Positions 42,418 to 51,610 of a DNA stretch of 64,000 nucleotides are shown here, in pieces. The translations under genes and the position numbers were made by a program. Location: assembly GCF_002237595.1 (NCBI RefSeq), contig NZ_CP022529.1:4301001-4365000 (forward strand). Direction: 5' to 3'. The notes under the pieces were generated by a model that searched no databases, was not told the origin of the DNA, and saw only the letters and a list, made by a program, of their open reading frames with translations. Position 1 is the first letter of the stretch. Every line of letters begins with the position of its first letter. This DNA is from Labrenzia sp. VG12 (GTDB taxonomy: Bacteria > Pseudomonadota > Alphaproteobacteria > Rhizobiales > Stappiaceae).

Positions 42418-43395
42418 TCACCGCAGTTTCGGGTTGAGGGCGTCGCGCAGCCAGTCGCCCAGGAGATTGACGTTGAGAACCAGCAGAGCCAGTGCCAGAC
42501 CCGGGAAAATGGCAATCCACCATTCACCGGAATAGAGGAAGTCGTTGCCGATGGCGATCAGGGTGCCAAGCGACGGCTGGGTGGGCGGCATGCCGACCCC
42601 GAGGAACGACAGCGTCGCTTCGGTGACGATCGCCAGGGCCAGGTTGATCGTGGCGATGACCATCACCGGTCCCATGACATTCGGCAGGATGTGGCGCGCC
42701 ATGATGATGAAGGCCGGAATGCCGATCACCCGGGCGGCCTGAACATACTCCTTGTTCTTCTCCACCATGGTGGAGCCGCGGACGGTGCGCGCATATTGCA
42801 CCCAGAAAGACAGGGCCAGCGACACGATCAGGATGTAGAAAGCGAAGACCTCCCGGTCGAGCGAGCCGAAGACACCGGCGGCGACACCGTCGATCAGGAG
42901 CGCGATCAGGATGGCCGGGAAGGTCAGCTGGACATCGGCGATCCGCATGATGATGGCATCCGTGCGCCCGCCGACATATCCCGCCACAAGCCCGAGCGTA
43001 ATGCCGAGAACGGCTGCCGCAATGACCGAGCAGAAACCGACGATCAGAGAAATCCGCATGCCGTAGAAAATGCCTGAAAGCAGGTCACGGCCCTGGTCGT
43101 CGGTTCCCAGGATGAAACGGGGGTCTGCATATTCCATCCAGACGGGCGGCACCCTTGCATCCAGGATCGAGATGGAAGCCAGGTCGAACGGATTGTGAGG
43201 GGCGACCCAGGGCGCCAGGAAGGCCAGCAGGAACAGGATCAGTGTCCCGCAGGCGGCAACCACGGTGACCTTCGAACGCAGGAAGGAGTGAAACAGGTCG
43301 CTGTCCAGAAACTTGGCAACGCTGCCCTGGTTCTGGGGCACGCCGGCCCTGTCCTGAACCGCGGTTTTAGCTTCTTCGTTGGAGACGTAAGGCAT
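42418..43395 (-). CDS. peptide ABC transporter permease, DppC type
   Basis: Permease of 325 aa. A hydrophilic N-terminus is followed by a first helix (VVAACGTLILFLLAFLAP), the DppC-type FILGTDDQGRDLLSGIFYGMR motif, five more helices and the EAA loop (EYVQAARVIGIPAFIIMARHILPN). It pairs with the DppB-type permease encoded 15 bp upstream. Same operon as the ATPase and binding protein. Confidence 0.94.
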   Translation of the reverse strand: MPYVSNEEAKTAVQDRAGVPQNQGSVAKFLDSDLFHSFLRSKVTVVAACGTLILFLLAFLAPWVAPHNPFDLASISILDARVPPVWMEYADPRFILGTDDQGRDLLSGIFYGMRISLIVGFCSVIAAAVLGITLGLVAGYVGGRTDAIIMRIADVQLTFPAILIALLIDGVAAGVFGSLDREVFAFYILIVSLALSFWVQYARTVRGSTMVEKNKEYVQAARVIGIPAFIIMARHILPNVMGPVMVIATINLALAIVTEATLSFLGVGMPPTQPSLGTLIAIGNDFLYSGEWWIAIFPGLALALLVLNVNLLGDWLRDALNPKLR

Positions 43396-43410
43396 TGGTT
43401 CATGTCTCCC

Positions 43411-44385
43411 TTATGGCCGGCCGACGCGCAGGCGCGGGTCGATGAGGAAATAGAGAATGTCGACGATGAAGTTGATCGCCACGAACAGGAAGGCGGTCAG
43501 CAGCAGATAGGCCGACATGATCGGGATATCGACGTTCTGCACGGCCTGCAGGAACATCAGGCCCATGCCGGGCCACTGGAACACGGTTTCGGTAATGGTC
43601 GCAAAGGCGATGATGGCGCCGAGCTGCAGACCGGTAATCGTGATCACGGGGACAAGCGTGTTTTTCAGGGCGTGCCTGAAATGAACCAGCCGGTCCGGCA
43701 AACCGCGGGCACGGGCGAACTTGATGTAGTCGGTCCGGATGACCTCGAGCATCTCGGCCCGGATCAACCGCATGATCAGCGTCATCTGGTACAGACCGAG
43801 CGTGATCGACGGCAGGATCAGTGCTTTCAGGCCGGACACCGTCAGGAAGCCGGTGGTCCACCAGGAGCCGACTTGCACCACCTCGCCGCGCCCGAAACTG
43901 GGCAGCCACTGCAAGGTCACGGAGAAGAGGAAGATCAGCAGGATGCCGATAAAGAAGGTCGGCAGCGAGATGCCGATGAGTGAGACGGACAGGAACAGTT
44001 TCGAGATGGCCGATTCCCGGTTGAGGCCTGCATAGATCCCCATGGGTATCCCGACCACCAGCGCAAACAGCGCGGAAGCGAAGCTGAGTTCAAGGGTCGC
44101 CGGAATCCGCCGCGCAAACAGTTCGGAGACCGGTTGCTTGAACTGATAGGAAGTGCCGAAGTCGAATTGGGCCGCATTGCCGACAAAGCGTGCGAACTGG
44201 ACCGGGATGGGGTCGTTGAGGCCGAGCCGTTCCCTGAGGGCTTCGCGTTCTTCGATGGATGTCTCGATCCCGACCATCTGGTTGATGGGATCTCCGACAA
44301 AACGGAACATGGTAAAGGCGAGAAGCGCCACCACCAGCATGACAATCATCGCCTGAAACAGGCGACGCGCTGCAAAACCAATCAT
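43411..44385 (-). CDS. peptide ABC transporter permease, DppB type
   Basis: Permease of 324 aa with the DppB signature N-terminus (RRLFQAMIVMLVVALLAFTM and FVGDP), a large periplasmic loop, and the EAA loop (IRTDYIKFARARGLPDRLVH). It forms the channel with the DppC-type protein. Lies 73 bp after the binding-protein gene, with a hairpin in between. Confidence 0.94.
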   Translation of the reverse strand: MIGFAARRLFQAMIVMLVVALLAFTMFRFVGDPINQMVGIETSIEEREALRERLGLNDPIPVQFARFVGNAAQFDFGTSYQFKQPVSELFARRIPATLELSFASALFALVVGIPMGIYAGLNRESAISKLFLSVSLIGISLPTFFIGILLIFLFSVTLQWLPSFGRGEVVQVGSWWTTGFLTVSGLKALILPSITLGLYQMTLIMRLIRAEMLEVIRTDYIKFARARGLPDRLVHFRHALKNTLVPVITITGLQLGAIIAFATITETVFQWPGMGLMFLQAVQNVDIPIMSAYLLLTAFLFVAINFIVDILYFLIDPRLRVGRP

Positions 44386-44415
44386 TTCGGCTCTTTAGGT
44401 CTATATATGAAAAGA

Positions 44416-44439
44416 CGCTCCCGGCCGGGGCCGGGAGCG
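44416..44439 (-). promoter_or_regulatory. GC-rich intra-operon hairpin after the binding-protein gene
   Basis: CGCTCCCGG (44416-44424) pairs with CCGGGAGCG (44431-44439) around a 6-nt loop. It lies between the binding-protein gene and the permeases, a place where such hairpins usually stabilise the upstream mRNA so that binding protein is made in excess. Confidence 0.6.
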
Positions 44440-44458
44440 CGGTGTCGGGTTATTCAGG

Positions 44459-46045
44459 TCACTTCTTGGTTACGAAGCGGAACTTGAACTGGTTGTCGGC
44501 GCGTTGCACGAGGTCGACATCGTCAGCCACACCCCAGGCCAGGCCCTGCTGGTGCAGCGGGATGTAGTAGGCGTTGTCGTGGCTGATCTGAAAGGCTTCG
44601 GCAATCAGCTTGTCGCGCTTGTCCGGATCGATTTCGACCAGCACTTCCTTGGTCAGGCTGTCGATTTTCGCGTCGCAGAAACCGCCGAGGTTGAACGGCG
44701 AGCCCTTGCCGGCCTCGTCACGGCAGTTCATCAAGTTGGACAGAACGTTCCAGCTGTCGAGTGAGCCAGGGGTCCAGCCAAGCAGGTAGAAGGACGTGTC
44801 AAAGCCGCCGGATGCCAGCACCTTGGCGAAATACTTCGCTTTCGGCTGGGCGTTGAGGTCAACCTTCACGCCGACGCGTGCCAGCATGGCAGCCACAGCC
44901 TGACAGATCGCTTCGTCATTGACGTAGCGGTCGTTCGGGCAGTCCATGCCGACGCTGAAGCCATCGGCATAACCGGCTTCGGCCAGGAGCTTCTTGGCGT
45001 TTTCCGGATCGTAGGCGTAGCGCTCGAACTCACTGCCCTTGGAGAACAGGAACGGCGAGATCATGATCGCGGACGGGGTCGAGAGATCCCGCATCACCTT
45101 CTTCTTGATCGCCTCGATGTCGATCGCCTGATAGACTGCCTGGCGGACTTTTGCGTCCTTGAACGGGTTCTTGCCCTTGACGTCCGAATAGAGCAGCTCA
45201 TCGCGCATCTGGTCCATGCCGAGGAAGATGGTTCTGAGCTCCGGACCGGTCAGGGCCACGGTGCCGGCATTGTCGTTGATGCGCTTGATGTCCTGAACCG
45301 GGATCGGATAGACCATGTCCAGCTCGCCGGACAGGAGCGCCGCAACACGGGTGGCGTCGGAACCGATCGGCGTGAACTCGACCGTGTCGAGATTGTGTTT
45401 CGCTTCGTCCCACCAGCCGTCGAACTTTTCATAGACGGTTTTCACACCAGCTTCATGGCTGAGGATCTTGAACGGGCCGGTGCCGTTGGCGTGAAGCGAG
45501 GCGTAGTTCGGTGAAGTGTCGGACGCAGACGTGACCTTGACCGCATCATTCTCGGTCGTCCACTCCTTGTCCATGATGTAGAACGTGTCCCACTCGTAGT
45601 GCAGGATCGGGTTCGGGCCGGGCAGGACAAAGTCAACGGTGTGGTCGTCGACGATTTCCACCTTCACGTCGGCGCCGACGCGGGTGGTCAGGTCGGAGCC
45701 TTCGGAGCGCACGCGGTCGACGGAGAAGGCGACGTCTTCAGCCGTGAAATCGCTGCCGTTGTGGAACTTGACGTCCTTGCGCAGATAGAAGCGCCAGCGG
45801 TTCGGTTCGATGATTTCCCAGCGTTCGGCAAGAGCCGGTTCGATGGCAAGGTCGGCGCCGCGCCGGGTCAGACCTTCATAGGTGTTGCCCAGCGAGGACA
45901 GCGTGAAAGTCTCGTTGAGGCTGTAAGGATCCAGCGCGTTCAAGGTGCCCTGAAAAGCGAACTTGAGTGTTTCGGCCTGCGAAGCCGAAACCGTTCCCGC
46001 CACGAGAAGCGCAGCAGTGATTGCGATACTTGTCTTTTTCATCAT
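44459..46045 (-). CDS. peptide/nickel ABC transporter substrate-binding protein (SBP family 5)
   Basis: Extracytoplasmic binding protein of 528 aa with a signal peptide (MMKKTSIAITAALLVAGTVSASQA). Family 5 features: LDPYSLNETFTLSSLGNTYEGL, the WRFYLRKDVKFHNGSDFTAEDV stretch and the late PYS-like terminal lobe. It captures peptides or similar amine-containing solutes for the ABC transporter. Start could be the second ATG (46042), which has better spacing from the GAGGGG ribosome site. The gene opens the operon. Confidence 0.93.
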   Translation of the reverse strand: MMKKTSIAITAALLVAGTVSASQAETLKFAFQGTLNALDPYSLNETFTLSSLGNTYEGLTRRGADLAIEPALAERWEIIEPNRWRFYLRKDVKFHNGSDFTAEDVAFSVDRVRSEGSDLTTRVGADVKVEIVDDHTVDFVLPGPNPILHYEWDTFYIMDKEWTTENDAVKVTSASDTSPNYASLHANGTGPFKILSHEAGVKTVYEKFDGWWDEAKHNLDTVEFTPIGSDATRVAALLSGELDMVYPIPVQDIKRINDNAGTVALTGPELRTIFLGMDQMRDELLYSDVKGKNPFKDAKVRQAVYQAIDIEAIKKKVMRDLSTPSAIMISPFLFSKGSEFERYAYDPENAKKLLAEAGYADGFSVGMDCPNDRYVNDEAICQAVAAMLARVGVKVDLNAQPKAKYFAKVLASGGFDTSFYLLGWTPGSLDSWNVLSNLMNCRDEAGKGSPFNLGGFCDAKIDSLTKEVLVEIDPDKRDKLIAEAFQISHDNAYYIPLHQQGLAWGVADDVDLVQRADNQFKFRFVTKK

Positions 46046-46161
46046 CCCCTCGTTGTTTCCGGTTTCCGGAAGTCTTTCATGGTCTTAGCACCCCTTTCGG
46101 GGCTTGGCGCCATCTTGTCAAATCCAACTATGACACCGTAACTCTCTGTGTTCAAACCTGT

Positions 46162-47331
46162 TTAGCTGTCAAATTGCGACATTCTGTCAGTCAGCTCTCC
46201 CAGGAAAGACGCGCAGCGGTCCAGCTGAGCGAGCTCGATGAATTCATCGGGCTGGTGTGCCTGGTCGATGGACCCCGGACCGCAGATCACTGTGGAGAGC
46301 CCGTGAGACTGAAACAGACCGCCTTCGGTCGCATAGACCACCACGTTGCGGGCATTGTCCCCGGTCAGACGGCGCGCCGTGACTTCGGCAAGGCCGTCGT
46401 CTTCCTCGCCGAGGCCCGGCACGTTGGCGAGTTCTGTAATCTCCACGTCGCAGAGCGCGGAAACAGCCTTCATGTCCGGCAGGATCTCGGTTTCGACGAA
46501 ACTTCTATAGGCGGCGATCCATTGTTCCGGTGTCTCGCCAGGCAGCATGCGGATGTCGGTGACGAATTCGCAGCTTGGTGCCGTGATATTGTGCGCCTGC
46601 CCGCCGGAAATCGTACCGCAATGGAGCGTCGTATAAGGTGGCTCAAACGGGCAGTCCGGATCGGCTTTCGCCCGGTTTTCCGCCGTTTTGCCGTCAAGCC
46701 AGCCGATCAGTCTTGCCGCGACAGAAATGGCGGACAGCCCGCGATGCAACTGGCTTGAATGAACCGGATGGCCGGTGATGCGGGTTTGCAGGACCGTGAT
46801 GCCCTTGTGCCCTGTCACCACTTTCATGCTGGTCGGTTCGCCGACGATGACCCGGGCCGGACGCGGGCCGTTGTCGAGCATGTCCGGGATCAGCCGCCGC
46901 GCACCGTCGCAGCCGGTTTCCTCGTCATAGGACAGCGCGATATGGATCGGTGCGCGCAATTCCGCTTTCAGGAAGTCGGGCACCTTGGCAAGAACGGTGG
47001 CGGCGAAACCTTTCATGTCGGCCGCCCCGCGCCCGTAGAGGCGGCCATTGTCTTCCCAGGCCTGGAAGGGATCGCGGGACCAGGCCTGGCCCTCGACCGG
47101 TACGACGTCGGTATGTGCGGACAGGACCGTACCGCCGTCCGTGACCGGACCGATCAGCGCATAGAGGCTTGCCTTTTCACCGGTCGGATCCGGAACGCGC
47201 TGCGTGCGGACACCCCAGCCTTGGAGATAGTCTTCGACAAAGGCAATCAGGTCGAGATTGCTGCGATCGGAAACCGTGTTGAAGCCGATCAGTTTTGTCA
47301 GCATCTCCTGCGGTGTGTAAGTGCGCCCCAC
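46162..47331 (-). CDS. argE: acetylornithine deacetylase family protein (M20)
   Basis: Zinc metallo-deacylase of 389 aa. Metal site residues: SAHTDVVPVEGQAWSRDPF, YGRGAADMKGF, SYDEETGCDGARRL, GEPTSMKV and HQPDEFIE near the end. Proteins of this branch are annotated ArgE (N-acetylornithine to ornithine), though substrates of such paralogues can be other N-acyl amino acids. Starts with GTG at 47331 behind GGAGGGG. It is encoded upstream of, and in the same direction as, the peptide transporter (115-bp gap), so it may act on imported N-acyl amino acids or peptides; that is inference. Confidence 0.88.
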   Translation of the reverse strand: MGRTYTPQEMLTKLIGFNTVSDRSNLDLIAFVEDYLQGWGVRTQRVPDPTGEKASLYALIGPVTDGGTVLSAHTDVVPVEGQAWSRDPFQAWEDNGRLYGRGAADMKGFAATVLAKVPDFLKAELRAPIHIALSYDEETGCDGARRLIPDMLDNGPRPARVIVGEPTSMKVVTGHKGITVLQTRITGHPVHSSQLHRGLSAISVAARLIGWLDGKTAENRAKADPDCPFEPPYTTLHCGTISGGQAHNITAPSCEFVTDIRMLPGETPEQWIAAYRSFVETEILPDMKAVSALCDVEITELANVPGLGEEDDGLAEVTARRLTGDNARNVVVYATEGGLFQSHGLSTVICGPGSIDQAHQPDEFIELAQLDRCASFLGELTDRMSQFDS

Positions 47332-47350
47332 GGCCCCTCCTGGTATCGCC

Positions 47351-49120
47351 TCAACGGTTTCCGGCGGGCTCCCTTGCTGCCAGAAAGAGCGTATCTAAGC
47401 TGCCCAAGGCAAAGATTTGCAAGGGCTTTTCTTTGCCCCGGATCTTGATTTCCGCTGTCTCGGCGCCGTCGACCCGGGCGGCCGCTGCGTCAATTACCGC
47501 GCTTGAGACCACCAAAAAACTGTCATGATTTTTGTTTTCCGTCTCCAGGCGGCTGGCCGTGTTGACCACATCGCCGAGTGCGGTCAGGCCGCCCTGGCTG
47601 CCGGCCGTTCCGGCAGCGCCGATGCGCCCGAGAATGGCCGGACCGAGATGGAGCCCGATTCCGAGCCGGATCGGGTCCCGGAATTGCGGTCCCTTTTCTG
47701 CATCCAGCGACTTCATCACCGCCTCGATGCGCTTGCAGGCGGCAAGCGCCTGGCGGGCTCCGGTCTCCGGACTGGAGTCCATGCCGAAAATCGCCATGAT
47801 GCCGTCGCCGATAAACTTGTCGACATATCCGCCTTCCGCGCGGATGGCCGAAGAGGCCTGGTCGAGATAGCTGTTCAGAAGATAGACGACGTCATAGGCA
47901 AGCTGGCTCTCGGTGATGCCGGTGAAGTTGCGCAGGTCTACGAACATCACGACCACATCCTGTTCGACACCCCAGTAATAGGCATCCTTGATGTGTTCGC
48001 TGTTGCTCAGACTGGCCTTGACCGGAACCAGGGGCTGGACGGCAAGACTGTGGTCGGGACGGATCTGGCAGGCCAGGCGGACATCTCCGCCTGCGCCGAT
48101 CCGTGAAAGCACCGCGGTTTCCGCTGTGCCCGGTCTTGCCAGGGCGTCAGCGCCTTCCAGCACCTTGACCCGGCAGGTGGAGCAACGCGCACGTCCGCCA
48201 CAGACCGAGGCGATCGGAACGTCATTCATGCGGCTGATTTCAAGCAGTGTTGCGCCGGGCTGGGCCTTGATGGCCAAGCCTCCCGGATAGGTGATGGACA
48301 GGCTGCGGGCGCGAAGGCCGAGCAGGTACCGGATCAGGACCGCCAGCAAGCTGACAGCGATCAGGCCAAAGACGACCGCCCGGAACTGGACAACAACCTC
48401 CTGCGCCCACAGACGCTGGTCTTCGGTGATCTTGACCGCAACCTCGGACGTCAGGGCCAGTCGCCGCGCGGCTTCGATCCATCCCCAAAGGGCGGCCACC
48501 GGCAGGGCGACCGCAAATGTCGCGGCAAGGGGCCGCAGCTGCTGGTAAAGCGGATAAAGCCGAAGCCAGAAATGAAGGCCGATCATGGCATGCACCCAGA
48601 CGACGAGCAGCAATATCGACTGGCCGACCGCGTGATTGGGCCACAGGATGGTCAGCATCTGTTCGTAGACGGGGGAAAATCCGAATTCCTTCGCCAGACC
48701 CATCGTGGTGGTGATATGCGGGATCAGCTGCCAGGGAATGTAGAGGCCGAGCGCGAGCTGCAGGAACTCCCAGCGGGACATCTTGAAGGTGCGCCGCTTG
48801 CCTGTGCGCCAGAGGGCAAGAAAGACATGGGTGAGGGCTGCCAGGGTCAACAGCGCTTCACCGGGCAGGCTGCGCCACACCAGATAGTGCCAGACCGACG
48901 CCTGGTCCATGGCTTCCAGCGAGATGATGCCAAGGGCGTGGTTGGTGAAGTGGCTCAGACAGAAGGCGAACAGGATCAGTCCGCTCCAGAGGCGCAGGCG
49001 CTGGCGCCAGTTGCCGTGGCCCATCATGCCGCGCCGTTTGCCATGGTTTGCGTTGGCAGCGACCATGGTATTTGCCGCCACGTTGCTCCGACGGGATGTG
49101 GCCTTCGCCTTTTCAGCCAT
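47351..49120 (-). CDS. CyaC-like redox-sensing adenylate cyclase (membrane haem domain, ferredoxin domain, class III cyclase)
   Basis: Protein of 589 aa with three parts. Residues ~40-275 form about six membrane helices with several His (FCLSHFTNHALGI, LTHVFLALW, VWVHAMIGLHFW), like the di-haem anchor of succinate dehydrogenase. Residues ~280-370 are a 2Fe-2S ferredoxin domain (Cys307, 313, 316 and 351). Residues ~385-560 are a class III cyclase (VVVMFVDLRNFTGIT, DKFIGDGIMAIFG, GDVVNTASRLE), with residues expected for ATP. This is the architecture of rhizobial CyaC, reported as quinone-responsive; cAMP production here is inferred. It precedes argE in the same direction by 20 bp. Confidence 0.9.
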   Translation of the reverse strand: MAEKAKATSRRSNVAANTMVAANANHGKRRGMMGHGNWRQRLRLWSGLILFAFCLSHFTNHALGIISLEAMDQASVWHYLVWRSLPGEALLTLAALTHVFLALWRTGKRRTFKMSRWEFLQLALGLYIPWQLIPHITTTMGLAKEFGFSPVYEQMLTILWPNHAVGQSILLLVVWVHAMIGLHFWLRLYPLYQQLRPLAATFAVALPVAALWGWIEAARRLALTSEVAVKITEDQRLWAQEVVVQFRAVVFGLIAVSLLAVLIRYLLGLRARSLSITYPGGLAIKAQPGATLLEISRMNDVPIASVCGGRARCSTCRVKVLEGADALARPGTAETAVLSRIGAGGDVRLACQIRPDHSLAVQPLVPVKASLSNSEHIKDAYYWGVEQDVVVMFVDLRNFTGITESQLAYDVVYLLNSYLDQASSAIRAEGGYVDKFIGDGIMAIFGMDSSPETGARQALAACKRIEAVMKSLDAEKGPQFRDPIRLGIGLHLGPAILGRIGAAGTAGSQGGLTALGDVVNTASRLETENKNHDSFLVVSSAVIDAAAARVDGAETAEIKIRGKEKPLQIFALGSLDTLFLAAREPAGNR

Positions 49121-49219
49121 CTGTACCCAACCTCCGGTGCACCTGCGGCGAGATTCTGGCCGAGGCTCTTTGGGTCAGTTCAATCGTGCCGGACACCGTT
49201 GGTCAAGCACCGGCTGGCG

Positions 49220-50380
49220 TTATTGCTGTGCAGCGGCTTGTGTTTTGGGAACGCGCAGCGTGAAGGGATAGCATTCGGTGCGAAGCTTGGGGTAACCGTC
49301 GCCCATGCGCCAGGGGATCTCGAGTCGCGGTACCTTTGCCTTGCGGTCGGGTTTCTTGCCGTTCTTCAGCTGCAGTTCGTCGCGCACGGTCCAGAGCTGC
49401 CAGTGCAGCTCCCTGATCTCAGTCAGCTTCTTGTAGAGATGTTTCTCGTATCCCTCTTCCCAGGTCTCTAGCCGGTCATGATAATTGTTGAGGTGTTCCC
49501 GGCGCGCACTGGCGGCCTTCATTTGCTTTTGATATCCCCACATGACGTTCTGCAGGGCCTCACGATCCTTGCGGCGGTAGATCTTGCCCTGCCAGGTCGC
49601 GGCGCCGTTTTCCAGAAGCCGTTCGTATTGGTCCATGACCATGTCGAAATTGTTGCTTGAGGCGGTAAAGGTCTCGGCGGCCCGATCTATCTTGACTTCC
49701 ACCTTGTCGGCGCGCCTGTCGGCCTTGACGAACTTTCCGATCATGACCTTGAGTTCTCCGATGGCGCGCTCGAGCTGACCGATCAGCTGGGTGTTCTGGG
49801 CCTCAAGCCCCTTCAGTCTCTTGGCCAGCGCCTTCTGGGCGTTTTCCTTGGCCTGGAGCTTGTTGCGCAAAAGGGTCTGAAGCCTTTTGTAGGTTCCGCC
49901 CCAGGTGACGGACTGGTGCCAGTTCTCGGCGACGCCCACGCTCGTTTGCAGAAAATCGCCAATAGCGGTGTCCGGTGAACTGTGCGCTTTCTCAAGATAT
50001 TTCTGATATTTGCGATCGACGGCCATGTCGATCACCGGGATCATCTCCATCAGGGAATCGAGCAGGTCATCCCCGGACAAGGTGGTGAAGGCGTTTGCCT
50101 CGCTGAAGACCTGGGCCACGGCGAGCGAAAAGGATAGGCCCGTCACAGAGGTGTCGGCCTCTTTCTCGAAAGCCTTGATCAGGGCATCTCCCTTTTTGGA
50201 AAGCTGCCTGTGGCGCATGTCCGCGCTGATCTGGCTATCGGCGGCAAGCCTGGAAAAGCCTTTTGCCTCGTATTTGACCGCGGACCGGATCGCCATCTTG
50301 ACCAAGGCCAGGATGCCCTTCATGGCGGCCTCTTTTGCGCTCAGCTTTGCACCCTGCCCAAGAATAACACCACCTGGCAT
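49220..50380 (-). CDS. coiled-coil hypothetical protein
   Basis: Unrecognised cytosolic-looking protein of 386 aa, very rich in Lys, Glu, Gln and Ala. Heptad-like helices run from about 160 to 330 (LQAKENAQKALAKRLKGLEA, QNTQLIGQLERAIGELKVMI, HLNNYHDRLETWEEGYEKHL). The N-terminus MPGGVILGQGAKLSAKEAA is odd and has no signal peptide. It lies alone: the cyclase gene is downstream, an ArsC-like gene diverges upstream. It might be a structural or effector-type protein; nothing in the sequence decides. Confidence 0.72.
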   Translation of the reverse strand: MPGGVILGQGAKLSAKEAAMKGILALVKMAIRSAVKYEAKGFSRLAADSQISADMRHRQLSKKGDALIKAFEKEADTSVTGLSFSLAVAQVFSEANAFTTLSGDDLLDSLMEMIPVIDMAVDRKYQKYLEKAHSSPDTAIGDFLQTSVGVAENWHQSVTWGGTYKRLQTLLRNKLQAKENAQKALAKRLKGLEAQNTQLIGQLERAIGELKVMIGKFVKADRRADKVEVKIDRAAETFTASSNNFDMVMDQYERLLENGAATWQGKIYRRKDREALQNVMWGYQKQMKAASARREHLNNYHDRLETWEEGYEKHLYKKLTEIRELHWQLWTVRDELQLKNGKKPDRKAKVPRLEIPWRMGDGYPKLRTECYPFTLRVPKTQAAAQQ

Positions 50381-50583
50381 GTCGTTGTCTCCTGACTGCG
50401 AGTTGACCCTAGGTTAGTGACAATAATCGCAGTCGTCTGTGATACCGGGCACACGTTATCCGGACGGCTTTCGGGCGCGATGGGGCTTTTCCCCAATCCG
50501 GACATTTCCTGGTCAGAAGGGCTTGATTGTTCGGCTGCAGTCAGCACAGTCCGCTGCGGGCATGAAACAGCTGGAAAGAGACG

Positions 50584-50943
50584 ATGAAGGTTTACGGCAT
50601 CAAGAACTGCGACACGGTCAAGAAAGCGCGGAAGTTCCTCGAGGAGGCGGGTGTCTCCTACGAATTCCACGACTACAAGAAGGACGGTGTCGATGGCGAC
50701 AAGCTCGCCCGGTTCGTCGGTGAATTCGGCTGGGAAGCCGTTTTGAACAAGCGCGGCACGACCTGGCGCAGGCTGGATGAGGCCACGCAGGACGGCGTGG
50801 TCGACGCAAAAAGCGCGATCGATGTCATGATCGACAACCCCTCCGTGATCAAGCGGCCGATCGTCGAAGGCGAAGCCAAGAACTTCATCGGTTTTGACGC
50901 CGTCGCCTGGGAAATGGCGCTGGAGCTGGGTGAATTGAAATAG
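50584..50943 (+). CDS. ArsC/Spx family reductase-like protein
   Basis: Thioredoxin-fold protein of 119 aa of the ArsC/YffB family. It begins MKVYGIKNCDTVKKARKFLE, with a single Cys9 at the usual place (NCDTVKKA), then EFHDYKKDG, LLNKRGTTWR-like VLNKRGTTWRRL and IKRPIVEG. YffB-type members use glutathione and are not proven arsenate reductases. Starts at ATG after a GAAAGAG ribosome site. Confidence 0.9.
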   Translation: MKVYGIKNCDTVKKARKFLEEAGVSYEFHDYKKDGVDGDKLARFVGEFGWEAVLNKRGTTWRRLDEATQDGVVDAKSAIDVMIDNPSVIKRPIVEGEAKNFIGFDAVAWEMALELGELK

Positions 50944-50956
50944 GTGCTGGGACCGA

Positions 50957-51373
50957 TCACCAGGTCCGGCGCGGGCCTGTGTCGATGTGATAATGGCCGG
51001 AAGAATAGTGTTTGTAGCCGCCGACTTCTCTTTGTGATTTCAGGAAGGCGATGACCGAGGACGGATTGCCGGCCACGGAGAAATCCACGGCCTGGCAATT
51101 CAGGTGATAGCTGTCCCGGGCGCCACCCTTCCACCAGTTCTCCAGCCACCAGCGTTTGGTGGAATGCACGGTCACCTTGCCGTAGCGCCGGGCAACCCGG
51201 TTCAGCACCTTTTTCAGCTTCCGCGGTACGCACCAGGATGTGTCGTTGTAGTCGATGGAATTGTGGGAACCTGTCATCCAGCCCATGCCCGTGACGCCGG
51301 CCACCGTGCCGCACCCGGCCAGGGTAACGGTCAGTCCGATAAAAACGATCCAGGCGATGAGGCGCTGACGCAT
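50957..51373 (-). CDS. D-Ala-D-Ala carboxypeptidase-like lipoprotein (peptidase M15 / YcbK family)
   Basis: Predicted lipoprotein of 138 aa: a hydrophobic leader with lipobox LAGC (IAWIVFIGLTVTLAGC, Cys near residue 22), then an M15A/YcbK-like domain with zinc-type residues in SYHLNCQAVDFSV and SSGHYHIDTGP. These enzymes trim or remodel cell-wall peptides. Start 51373 (MRQRLIAWIV) puts the lipobox at normal distance; longer reading into the promoter is possible but unlikely. Convergent with the ArsC-like gene (13-bp gap). Confidence 0.82.
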   Translation of the reverse strand: MRQRLIAWIVFIGLTVTLAGCGTVAGVTGMGWMTGSHNSIDYNDTSWCVPRKLKKVLNRVARRYGKVTVHSTKRWWLENWWKGGARDSYHLNCQAVDFSVAGNPSSVIAFLKSQREVGGYKHYSSGHYHIDTGPRRTW

Positions 51374-51610
51374 GTAGGCAAGCCTTGTCAGAAAGTGTTT
51401 GCGATGTCGTCCCCCATGCAAATGCTCCTGCAATTTGATTAAAATTCTAATGAAAAACGTGGTTAACGGGTTACGCTCCGATACCGGAGCTTGATGCGGT
51501 CCATGCGTGGCACGCGGGGTCGAAACAAATGTTTCAGATTTTGCAAACTTCTGATACAAATGTCTCAAGCTCGTCCGGGCCACTGCCGCCAACATCAGGT
51601 TTTCAGCGCA

